A stretch of DNA of 5,646 nt, taken from contig DRJH01000172.1 in assembly GCA_011052285.1 (NCBI GenBank), positions 1-5,646 of the forward strand. Direction: 5' to 3'. The stretch's first letter is position 1. Every line of letters begins with the position of its first letter. This stretch comes from Gammaproteobacteria bacterium. Its GTDB lineage: Bacteria; Pseudomonadota; Gammaproteobacteria; Arenicellales; DRJH01. Under the pieces are notes generated by a model. That model made no database searches. It had not been told where the DNA came from and saw only the letters and a program-made list of their open reading frames with translations. This document shows, in pieces, positions 1 to 5,568 of the stretch. The position numbers were made by a program, and so were the translations under genes.

Positions 1-152
1 CACAGCCGCCAGCACATTTTGACCTTAGTGCCAAACTCGCAGAATCAAAGGGCGCCCGCACCTTCTACCGATTCAATCCAGTGGGGCACTCATCCGCAAT
101 AGGTTTTGAATTCACCGAATACGGTGTTTATACTTCCTATACGCCACCATAG
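1..152 (+). CDS. C-terminal end of an unrecognised protein (5' end outside window)
   Basis: An open frame beginning at base 3 runs to a TAG at 150-152 and gives 49 residues starting QPPAHFDLSAKL and ending GVYTSYTPP. The other two forward frames stop at 19-21 and 103-105, so this is the only one reaching the intergenic gap before the next gene. The residue mix, rich in Phe, Tyr, Gly and Ser with no low-complexity bias, looks like real protein. I do not recognise the family. The next gene starts 107 bases downstream on the same strand, and I see no convincing terminator or sigma-70 promoter between them, so the two may form an operon. The short stretch makes the call moderate: it is coding by frame and composition only. 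Confidence 0.5.
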   Translation, partial: QPPAHFDLSAKLAESKGARTFYRFNPVGHSSAIGFEFTEYGVYTSYTPP

Positions 153-259
153 TTATAGGCCGATATTGTGTGAAGTCTTTTGTTTGAGTTGGGCTGGTGG
201 CATGGCGATTGCTCAATTAACCCCCCATCCATGCTCAATGCAGTCTGAAGGCCGATGCC

Positions 260-2698
260 ATGTGTATGAACCGTCTGTTTCTACGTTGTCTTGTCTCCTG
301 CTGTTTGATCTTGCCCGACATGGCTATGGCCACTGATACGGGTGAATGTAGTGAATTAAGGTCCATTACTATTCTTGAGCAACGTATCGCCTTTCGGGAG
401 GCCAAACTAGAGTCCGTGCGCATGGGGATGCACGAGTCTCGTAGCGGTCTGCCTAACGATACTGCCGTACTGAGTAAGCAGATAGCGGAAATGACCCGGG
501 TGCGGAATCGTTATCTTGAAGACCTGAGAAATTGCCGCCTGCGGCAGCATCGTTATCCTGATGTGGATTCAGCCAGCCCCTTATCAGCCTTGTCGGGTAT
601 TGAGGCAGGGTGTCCTGAATGCGATCAAGTGGCAAAACATCTTGCCGAGCTGGAAACCGAGCTAGGCAATCAGAAAAATGACTACAACCTTTTTCGCGAA
701 AAGCACATGCCTGGTCGCAGCAACAAGAGCGTGTCCGATCTGGGTCCACAAGTACGCCAGGTGGAAAAACTGAGCCAAGCCTATGAGGATGCTCTGGACT
801 ATCACGGGAAACTTCAGGCGGCGGCCGATGCAGCAAAAATAATGGCCGACTGGTCGGCGCGTCGCTTCCGCCAGAACGAGTCGGTTCGTGGCTGCAAGGA
901 ATGTGAGATCAAGGAGAGTCTTGATACAACAAACCCCGCCTTGCCTGACCCTGAAGAGGTTCCCGATGATGGAGGCTGGAACGATGAGCCTGACCAACAG
1001 GATGACCAGAATCCCGAACTGGGTGATGCTTTAGGGCGCCCCTTTCGTGCCTTAGCCTGGGCCGCCGGAGGGGCTGGCGATGCGGTATTGGGGTTGATTG
1101 ATGACATCGTGGAGGGACTAGAAACCGAATTTATAGTGCCCAAGGAGCCACGTTTTGAGGTTCGTAACCCGAAGCACGAGTGGCTCAACAATGCCGGGGT
1201 GACCCCGGGAGGGCTGGGTCTGAGTACGGTGGGCCGGGCCAGATATGCGCAATACCGGGCCGATGCATTCTATGAACTGGAAGTGGTGCCCCGGATGGAT
1301 GAATGGACTGCGGCTGAGGCAGCCCTGCCGCACTACACCCAGTTTTACAGACAGCAGCCACAGAGCATGCTCAGTCCCATGCGGAAGTTTGAGGCTAATA
1401 TCAACAGATTGCTCAACGAACGCAGGGAGGCCTTGGAGCAACTGGTTGACTGCAACATTAAAAGGTGTCGAAAAAAACCGGAAACTAATATCCATCTTTT
1501 CTTTGCAGGTGGTTCTTATCCACCGGAGCAGGATGAGCCGATAAAGCAGCCAGACGCCACTGCCGGAACGGCTTCCGCACCGTCGTCTGGTACAGGCGCG
1601 CAACCCTCTGATGGAGTGCAACCCGGGACGCATGCAGCAAGGCCAGCAACTGGCGAGCCATTCCCTGCGGTACACGAGAAAAGTCCATCGGCAATGGTCA
1701 GGGCTCCCGTTCCGCACCGCCAACCCCAGTTCCCGGAGCTCAAGCCGGTTCCTCGCCAGCCGGTGTATTCAAAGGACGGCTTCATTAGCTCGCAACCCAT
1801 ATTCCCAAATTCTAATCTGGACATGCCTCGTCCAACGTTCAATACCAATGCGGAGCCAACCGCGTCAGAGCGGGACACCTGCCCTATCGACCCCGAGTCG
1901 ATTTGCGAAAAGCTCGATCCCGAACTGCGTGCTTCATGCAACAAACACCTGGGGGCGGTGAAACGCCTGTGTCAGACTATCTCTGGTGGCACCCTGAATC
2001 CTGCACAGTGTGTTATTGAATGCGATGAAAATCGGGAGCGGGCAGAGGCCAATGCCTGGCTGTACCAGGCGATATTGAAGACCGTCGAGCGAGCCTTAAC
2101 CGATGAACGAAAGACCCGCAGCGCAATGGCGGATCGCTTTGAGGCGGACGCTGCCAAGGCACAGTCTCAACTTGAAGAACTGGAACCGCGAGCAGCAAAG
2201 CGCACCGTTTACATCTACGTCAATACCAATAATGGCAAGCTGGTGGAACATTCGGGGAACTACTTTGAGCCCAAACCGCCCCTGGTCTACAAGGGTAAAA
2301 TACCGGGCCATTTGACACCGCAGGAATACGCCGAGCAGGCGCGATTGAAGGGGCAGATTGAACAGAAACAGGCCTTGGTGGATGGGCTGCGTTCTGATGC
2401 CAATTTGAAAAAATGGCAGAAGCTGGCGAGAAAAAAATGGGGTGGCTTGATCTCGGCTTGCCCGGCGTCCGAGGTAGAGTCCGGTAATCAGGCCTGCAAG
2501 ACACGCTGTGGGGTCATGGCCGTGCGGGCAAATTATTGCAATACCCACATCATTGATGAAATGACCTGGGAGGCCGCGCGAAACTATCTATACCCCCCCG
2601 GTCACCCCGGCAAGTGGTGGCGCATGAAAAATATGGATCCCAAGTCTCTGATTGGTGGAGAGCTGTTGCTGGAACGAATAAAGAAGAAATATCAGTGA
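260..2698 (+). CDS. Large exported cysteine-rich coiled-coil protein of unknown function (812 aa)
   Basis: The ATG at 260 has a GAAGG at 247-251, eight bases upstream. A second ATG at 266 is possible but further from this site. Residues 1-24 form a Sec signal peptide: MCMNR, a hydrophobic core LFLRCLVSCCLIL, and an AMA cleavage site before T25. There is no lipobox, so the product is probably periplasmic or secreted. Residues 33-95 and 122-205 are charged and helix-rich, coiled-coil-like. An acidic linker follows (229-254), then a short hydrophobic/glycine stretch (261-284), a Pro/Ala/Ser/Gly linker (about 420-535), and a second helical region (591-645 and 684-725). The mature chain has 18 cysteines, with CxxC pairs at 118/121 and 212/215, a cluster of six at 541-588 and four at 734-760. 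This suits disulfides in an oxidising compartment. The C-terminus is basic (RIKKKYQ). I recognise no enzymatic motif and do not assign a function. Long minus-strand open frames across it are shadows. Confidence 0.85.
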   Translation: MCMNRLFLRCLVSCCLILPDMAMATDTGECSELRSITILEQRIAFREAKLESVRMGMHESRSGLPNDTAVLSKQIAEMTRVRNRYLEDLRNCRLRQHRYPDVDSASPLSALSGIEAGCPECDQVAKHLAELETELGNQKNDYNLFREKHMPGRSNKSVSDLGPQVRQVEKLSQAYEDALDYHGKLQAAADAAKIMADWSARRFRQNESVRGCKECEIKESLDTTNPALPDPEEVPDDGGWNDEPDQQDDQNPELGDALGRPFRALAWAAGGAGDAVLGLIDDIVEGLETEFIVPKEPRFEVRNPKHEWLNNAGVTPGGLGLSTVGRARYAQYRADAFYELEVVPRMDEWTAAEAALPHYTQFYRQQPQSMLSPMRKFEANINRLLNERREALEQLVDCNIKRCRKKPETNIHLFFAGGSYPPEQDEPIKQPDATAGTASAPSSGTGAQPSDGVQPGTHAARPATGEPFPAVHEKSPSAMVRAPVPHRQPQFPELKPVPRQPVYSKDGFISSQPIFPNSNLDMPRPTFNTNAEPTASERDTCPIDPESICEKLDPELRASCNKHLGAVKRLCQTISGGTLNPAQCVIECDENRERAEANAWLYQAILKTVERALTDERKTRSAMADRFEADAAKAQSQLEELEPRAAKRTVYIYVNTNNGKLVEHSGNYFEPKPPLVYKGKIPGHLTPQEYAEQARLKGQIEQKQALVDGLRSDANLKKWQKLARKKWGGLISACPASEVESGNQACKTRCGVMAVRANYCNTHIIDEMTWEAARNYLYPPGHPGKWWRMKNMDPKSLIGGELLLERIKKKYQ

Positions 2699-2799
2699 AC
2701 TGAATGCGGCCTTTCGGTGCACTGCATATATCCTGACCTCACATGCTGTATTGATTGCCCGCCACATTAGCAGAGACTCATAAACTCGCGGTTGGCTCC

Positions 2800-2817
2800 G
2801 GGGATGCATCTCCTTTT
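2800..2817 (+). terminator. Weak hairpin plus T-run between convergent genes
   Basis: GGGGA (2800-2804) and TCTCC (2809-2813) can pair around a TGCA loop with one G-T pair, followed by TTTT. It lies about 100 bases past the stop of the 812-codon gene, in the only non-coding stretch (2699-2900) between the two convergent genes. The stem is just five pairs and the T-run is short, so it is a poor intrinsic terminator. I see nothing else in this gap. Confidence 0.2.
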
Positions 2818-2900
2818 GTTCTCATTATAACAATACTGCTACGGTTCACACACGGACCCGGCATCGGATAGTCTTCTGCATAACACTCGATTCTTTACGG

Positions 2901-3875
2901 TTATTGTGCCACGAGCTCGACACGCCTGTTTTTTGCACGTCCTTCCTCTGACATATTGCTTGCTACAGGGGCCAGTGAAGAAACACCGTTTGCAGTAAGT
3001 CGTGCTGCATTGATACCACGAGAAACCAGCGCAGCAACCACCGAATTAGCCCGCTTCTTTGAAAGAACCATATTATAATCAAAGGAACCGGTATTATCAG
3101 TGTGCCCGACCACATGCAGCTTGAGACTGTTTTGATTATCCAGTGCCTTGACGATCTCATTCAGGGCTGCATCCGATTCAGATTTTATATCTGATTTTCC
3201 CGTATCGAAATAGATGCCGTACAGGGCAATGCGGCCCTGAGCATCAATTTCCTGTGAGATTTTATCTGCTGTGACAACTTCAATCTTTGAATCATTGAGA
3301 GGTTCTGATTCAATCACATCCAGCTGCACCATCGGATGTTTGTACCGTTCGGAATACATGTTGAATTTATAGTTATAAACCAGCAGGGACACATAGATAT
3401 CGCCTTTTGGATCACTTTTTTTCATGCTGATGTAACGGTTTTCATCGAATTCATAGGGGTATTTAACCAATGGAGGCTGAAAATTCTCCATATATCCGGT
3501 CATCCAGTACGCGCATTCATATTCTTTACCCTTGCATGAGAATACACGCTGAAAGCCTTTACGCTCCAACTGCTTTTGATAATTTCGAAATACTTCTGCC
3601 ACAGACGCCTCCTCGGGCGCCACATAGAGAATCCGCGTTACTTTTCCTTCGACTGTCTCACTTTTAGCGTAATAATATTTACCGTCCTTCCCCTCAACCG
3701 CTTCACCTTCAGGCAACAGATATTCATTAAAATCTTTATAGCTGTATCCAATTATTTCCGAGCCAGTAAAACGCCCTACTTCAGAGTGGTCGCTGCTACC
3801 CTTGATATCTTCGGCAAAAGCATAAGATACTGAAACTACTGACAAAGTGAAACACATGAGCACTAAACGAAACAT
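2901..3875 (-). CDS. OmpA-family peptidoglycan-binding protein with DUF4892-like N-terminal region (324 aa)
   Basis: Residues 1-21 (MFRLVLMCFTLSVVSVSYAFA) form a signal peptide cut before EDIKG. Residues 30-200 resemble the DUF4892-type domain that often precedes OmpA domains in gammaproteobacteria, including FSCKGKEYEC with a likely C114-C121 disulfide; this match is from memory. Residues 213-324 are a complete OmpA C-terminal domain: YFDTGKSDIKSES, VVGHTDNTGS, LSKKRANSV and the terminal AKNRRVEL. In the E. coli OmpA family an Asp in the TD motif and an Arg 15 residues later bind diaminopimelate of peptidoglycan; here these are D260 and R275. There is no beta-barrel, so it is probably a soluble periplasmic protein that docks on the cell wall. 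The ATG at 3875 is preferred over a TTG at 3890 because the ribosome site lies between them. The gene is clearly more AT-rich than the 812-codon gene facing it. Confidence 0.9.
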   Translation of the reverse strand: MFRLVLMCFTLSVVSVSYAFAEDIKGSSDHSEVGRFTGSEIIGYSYKDFNEYLLPEGEAVEGKDGKYYYAKSETVEGKVTRILYVAPEEASVAEVFRNYQKQLERKGFQRVFSCKGKEYECAYWMTGYMENFQPPLVKYPYEFDENRYISMKKSDPKGDIYVSLLVYNYKFNMYSERYKHPMVQLDVIESEPLNDSKIEVVTADKISQEIDAQGRIALYGIYFDTGKSDIKSESDAALNEIVKALDNQNSLKLHVVGHTDNTGSFDYNMVLSKKRANSVVAALVSRGINAARLTANGVSSLAPVASNMSEEGRAKNRRVELVAQ

Positions 3876-3880
3876 GTCAC

Positions 3881-3886
3881 CCTCCC
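3881..3886 (-). promoter_or_regulatory. Ribosome binding site fixing the start of the OmpA-family gene
   Basis: On the minus strand GGGAGG ends five bases before the ATG at 3875. It falls inside the reading frame if the upstream TTG at 3890 is used, so 3875 is the natural start and gives a clean signal peptide beginning MFRLVL. Confidence 0.65.
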
Positions 3887-3916
3887 ACAAAACTAAAATT
3901 CAGCATGAAACAACAC

Positions 3917-3945
3917 ATATAAATCGTAAGCATCTGGCGAATCAC
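3917..3945 (-). promoter_or_regulatory. Possible weak sigma-70 promoter for the OmpA-family gene
   Basis: Read on the minus strand, TTATAT (3917-3922) is a fair -10 element, and GTGATT lies 17 bases upstream (3940-3945), matching only three of six consensus -35 bases. It sits about 40 bases before the gene start in AT-rich DNA. The position is reasonable but the -35 is poor. Confidence 0.22.
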
Positions 3946-4040
3946 ATCTACCCTACCCTGACCTTGCTCGAATCGCCATCTTGCCCCACCAGGCATTGAC
4001 ATATCAAGAGCAGATTATGGTTTTGAGCTTATCCAAAAGA

Positions 4041-4142
4041 GCGACCAGCTGCCAGCGCTGGTTGTGGTGCCGTAGAGCATGTCATCCCGGTGGATGCAAT
4101 GATCCCGGGCTGCCCGCCTGCCCCGATCAACCTGATGCGGGG
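4041..4142 (+). ncRNA. Probable remnant of group II intron domain I (structured RNA)
   Basis: Several stems are visible. GCGACCAGC (4041-4049) pairs with GCTGGTTGT (4057-4065) using two G-U pairs, which suggests selection on RNA. CCCGG (4086-4090) pairs with CCGGG (4105-4109). CCCCGATC (4121-4128) pairs with GATGCGGGG (4134-4142) with one bulged base. The run continues to about 4230 with further short pairings. No open frame here looks like protein. Assignment to domain I is inferred from the position upstream of the intron-encoded protein and from the density of stems, not from a recognised tertiary motif. Confidence 0.4.
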
Positions 4143-4249
4143 TATCCGCTGCACTCGGTAAATCCGGCGTCAGGTGAGCCCCTGTCATCAATCCGGAAAA
4201 CACATAGCGCACTTGTATACTCACCGGTGAAGACCGTACTGCCTGTTTG

Positions 4250-4837
4250 ATGACCGGTATCGTGGATAAAACCCACATTACTCATGTCAACGATGGGTTC
4301 ACCTTTCTGGGGCACCGCATCATTCGCAAACGAGGGCCTCGGGGTACGATGCGTACAGTCACGACGATACCCAAGGACAAGTTCTGCAACTTTGCACACA
4401 AGCTGGTTAAAGAACTGTCCGGCAATTTTAGCGTGAACAAGATTAACATGGTGGAGAGCCTGAACCGCAAGTTGGCGGGATGGGCTAACTTCTACCAATT
4501 CACGGACTATACCGCGGTCATGTACGGGAAACTGGATAGAATCATCTTCTGGAAACTTGCGCACTGGCTGGCGCGGAAGTATCGGATCTCCATAAAGTCG
4601 CTGGTGCGGCAGTGGGTCCGGCACCCGGCTGAGGGCAAAGCCAAGATATGGCAGCTGTTTGGCCGAAGCGGTAGAGGCAATCTGTGTGGAGTAACACTGC
4701 GCCGACTGGTGACCAGTCGAAAAGCTCAGTTCCGGTGGCGAAATCCTGAAATCAACCCGTATATACCTCGGGACGAAGAACGGAACACCGTCACCTCACG
4801 CTACCATGATGTTGCCATGGCTATGAGCCATGTTTGA
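4250..4837 (+). pseudogene. Group II intron reverse transcriptase/maturase, C-terminal fragment
   Basis: The full protein is a reverse transcriptase that also helps its intron splice. Only the last 195 residues or so remain, against more than 400 for complete members. From residue 6 the match is convincing: KTHITHVNDGFTFLGHRI is the end of the fingers/palm region (RT block 7). Domain X, the maturase RNA-binding thumb, follows with LNRKLAGWANFYQ (71-83) and FWKLAHWLARKY (100-111). The C-terminal extension ends FRWRNPEINPYI (161-172). The YADD catalytic motif and all earlier RT blocks are absent, so it cannot make DNA. The frame is open upstream only to 4208, and residues 1-5 do not resemble the family, so the deletion joint lies near 4265. 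ATG 4250 (or TTG 4247) has no good ribosome site. The stop comes five bases before domain V, as expected for a protein carried in domain IV. Confidence 0.85.
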
Positions 4838-4842
4838 ATGGA

Positions 4843-4876
4843 GAGCCGTATGCGCTGAGAGGCGTACGTGCGGTTC
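4843..4876 (+). ncRNA. Group II intron domain V (catalytic core)
   Basis: The 34-base hairpin has every canonical feature. The lower stem begins GAGCCGTA, with the AGC catalytic triad at 4844-4846, and pairs with TGCGGTTC (4869-4876). There is a two-base CG bulge at 4867-4868. The upper stem TGCGCT/GGCGTA is closed by a GAGA tetraloop of the GNRA type (4857-4860). Length and layout match textbook domain V exactly. The RNA active site is therefore intact although the rest of the intron is damaged. Confidence 0.93.
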
Positions 4877-4878
4877 GG

Positions 4879-4926
4879 GGAGGAGAAGCAGGGAAATAGT
4901 GGACTACGCCCTGCTTCTTACTCTAC
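4879..4926 (+). ncRNA. Group II intron domain VI with branch-point A and 3' splice site
   Basis: GAAGCAGGG (4885-4893) pairs perfectly with CCCTGCTTC (4909-4917), and the base of the stem continues with A4884-T4918 and G4883-T4919. A4920 is then left unpaired before G4882-C4921, A4881-T4922, G4880-C4923 and G4879-T4924. An unpaired A seven bases from an intron ending in AC (4925-4926) is the expected lariat branch point. The domain starts two bases after domain V. Confidence 0.85.
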
Positions 4927-4967
4927 TCCGCACCCATGAAGGCTGGTTGTATCTGGCTGTGGTGCTG
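4927..4967 (+). pseudogene. IS3-family transposase (OrfB integrase core) fragment, 3' exon of the intron
   Basis: Directly after the intron 3' end the sequence encodes RTHEGWLYLAVVL (4929-4967), the conserved stretch of IS3-family OrfB integrase-type transposases that follows the first catalytic Asp and normally continues DLFSR. The two bases before the Arg codon, TC at 4927-4928, would complete an Ile codon (ATC) with an A from the 5' exon and so restore the usual YIRTHEGW. The match ends at 4967; the next codons read RY then a stop at 4974-4976. No 5' exon or terminal inverted repeat of the IS is visible. With 13 residues, the call rests on a distinctive motif rather than on length. Confidence 0.65.
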
Positions 4968-4984
4968 CGATATTGACTGCGCAT

Positions 4985-5054
4985 TTTCTAAGCTGCCTGC
5001 GCGGCAGTGAACTTCAACGCCGGAGTAGAGGTTGGAGAGCGGAATTTCTAAGCT
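4985..5054 (-). CRISPR. Remnant type I-F CRISPR array: one full repeat, one spacer, one partial repeat
   Basis: Bases 4985-5012, read on the minus strand, are a 28-base type I-F repeat: GTTCACTGCC, then GCGCA, then GGCAGCTTAGAAA. It carries the palindromic CTGCC/GGCAG stem of the crRNA handle. A 32-base unique stretch (5013-5044) follows, exactly the I-F spacer length. Then come the ten terminal bases of a second repeat (5045-5054), identical to the first until the homology breaks. In the canonical I-F direction the array is transcribed on the minus strand, so the lost leader side lies to the right, where the repeat is cut and a different gene fragment begins. On the other side about 17 bases (4968-4984) separate the full repeat from the transposase fragment and could be the rest of a second spacer. 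No cas genes or leader are in the window. Confidence 0.8.
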
Positions 5055-5366
5055 CACCTGCTCAAGGCCGTCGAAGGCTGGAATGATATGAGCCTGGGAA
5101 AGTTTGAACTCGGGTACCTGCGTGACAAGGAAAAACACGAAGTTGATTTCCTGGTCGCCCGTGACGGGAGGCCATGGTTTTTGGTCGAAGTAAAACAGCA
5201 CGACGAATCAATAAGCCCTTCACTGAAGTATTTTCAGCAACAACTCACCGCACCGTTTGCATTCCAGGTCGTTCTTGATGCGAACTATGTGGATGCCGAT
5301 TGTTTTGCCAGAGCAGGCGCCCCAATTGCCGTGCCTGCTCGAACATTTCTATCCCAACTGCTCTAA
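5052..5366 (+). pseudogene. C-terminal fragment of an AAA ATPase/DUF4143-type protein
   Basis: The frame from 5052 reads AHLLKAVEGWNDMSLGKFELGYL, then RDKEKHEVDFLVARDGRPWF and LVEVKQ, to a TAA at 5364-5366. This matches from memory the C-terminal DUF4143 region of a widespread family of ATP-binding proteins of about 400 residues. The EVDFLV...LVEVK pattern (D20, E34 and K36 counting from the ATG at 5088) is the D-(x)n-ExK core of a PD-(D/E)XK nuclease-like fold. The N-terminal AAA domain with its Walker motifs is missing, because the frame runs straight into the partial CRISPR repeat and an upstream TAA at 5049-5051. An ATG at 5088 with GAAGG at 5073-5077 could start a 92-residue product, but it is internal to the conserved region, so I treat the locus as a truncated gene. 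These proteins are often accessory and mobile. Confidence 0.75.
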
Positions 5367-5441
5367 TGCTAGATTAGATTCTGCAGCGATAAACTTTTGC
5401 CAGTTGCAGTAGACACAAACCAAGATACTGGGGGACTGCAA

Positions 5442-5468
5442 GGTGTCGAGAGGGCGATTCGAACCCCC
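5442..5468 (-). other. tRNA 3'-end-like fragment (T-arm plus acceptor strand), possible attachment-site scar
   Basis: On the minus strand the sequence reads GGGGG, TTCGAAT, CGCCC, TCTCGAC, ACC. This has the layout of a T-stem, the TTCGAAT T-loop, a T-stem with one mismatch, a seven-base acceptor strand, a discriminator A and CC, then T where a CCA end needs A. No anticodon or D arm precedes it, so it is not a gene. Tyrosine-recombinase islands often leave copies of tRNA 3' ends at their edges, which would explain an isolated fragment. Chance similarity is possible because the T-loop consensus is short. The bases between 5367 and 5441 hold nothing else I can identify beyond a 7-base inverted repeat (5404-5410 with 5435-5441). 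Confidence 0.35.
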
Positions 5469-5496
5469 AAAATATTTCGCGTAAAATCAGACCATT

Positions 5497-5534
5497 AAAA
5501 AGCCCCGTGCTCTTCACAAAACACGAGGCTTTTT
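5497..5534 (-). terminator. Strong bidirectional intrinsic terminator downstream of tRNA-Glu
   Basis: Bases 5497-5509 and 5522-5534 form a 13-position stem with a single C-A mismatch around a 12-base loop. Runs of A on one side and T on the other mean it can act on either strand. It begins 34 bases past the CCA end of tRNA-Glu, the usual place for a tRNA operon terminator, and also faces the DUF4143 fragment from the other side. Confidence 0.88.
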
Positions 5535-5568
5535 ATTTGTTTACAATTCAATGAATTATAGGTCAATT

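Larger units (their letters stand above)
4036..4926 (+). mobile_element. Group II intron, internally deleted, with intact 3' end
   Basis: The element reads on the plus strand. It has a left part that folds like intron domain I (about 4036-4230), a truncated intron-encoded protein (to 4837), domain V (4843-4876) and domain VI (4879-4926) ending at the 3' splice site. The right boundary is supported in two ways: the bulged adenosine geometry of domain VI, and a transposase reading frame that resumes right after it. The left boundary is uncertain. I find no GTGYG-type 5' intron start, so the 5' end is either lost or diverged and could lie anywhere between about 3950 and 4041. Complete introns with their protein are usually over 2 kb, so more than half is missing. 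Most of the reverse transcriptase is gone, so the element cannot move by itself. Confidence 0.75.

Noticed and set aside
106..336. Plus-strand open frame of 76 codons
   Set aside because: It overlaps the end of the first gene and the signal-peptide region of the next, has no ribosome site, and its product is low in recognisable structure.
1118..1723. Minus-strand open frame of 201 codons
   Set aside because: It lies inside the 812-codon gene; its product is rich in Arg, Trp and Cys and looks like antisense of a GC-rich gene. The same applies to the frames at 1516-1944, 2096-2548 and 453-836.
3996..4018. TTGACA followed by GATTAT as a promoter
   Set aside because: The spacing is only 11 bases, too short for a sigma-70 promoter, and no -10 element lies at 16-18 bases.
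4221..4230. Perfect 10-base palindrome TCACCGGTGA as an operator
   Set aside because: It lies inside the damaged intron, with no promoter or gene start to regulate, and a palindrome of this length can arise by chance.
3981..4250. Open frame of 89 codons on the plus strand left of the maturase fragment
   Set aside because: Its product is Pro/Cys/Ser-rich with no recognisable pattern, and it overlies several strong stems with G-U pairs that fit intron RNA better than protein.
4127..4624. Minus-strand open frame of 165 codons
   Set aside because: It is the complement of the convincing maturase fragment and intron RNA and has no protein-like motif.
4953..4984. A second complete CRISPR spacer left of the full repeat
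   Set aside because: Counting 32 bases leftwards runs into the transposase coding match, and no repeat end (GTGAAC) precedes it; at most about 17 bases could be spacer.
4923..5201. Minus-strand open frame of 92 codons
   Set aside because: It crosses the IS fragment, CRISPR repeat and DUF4143 fragment, all explained better otherwise, so a single gene across these joints is implausible.
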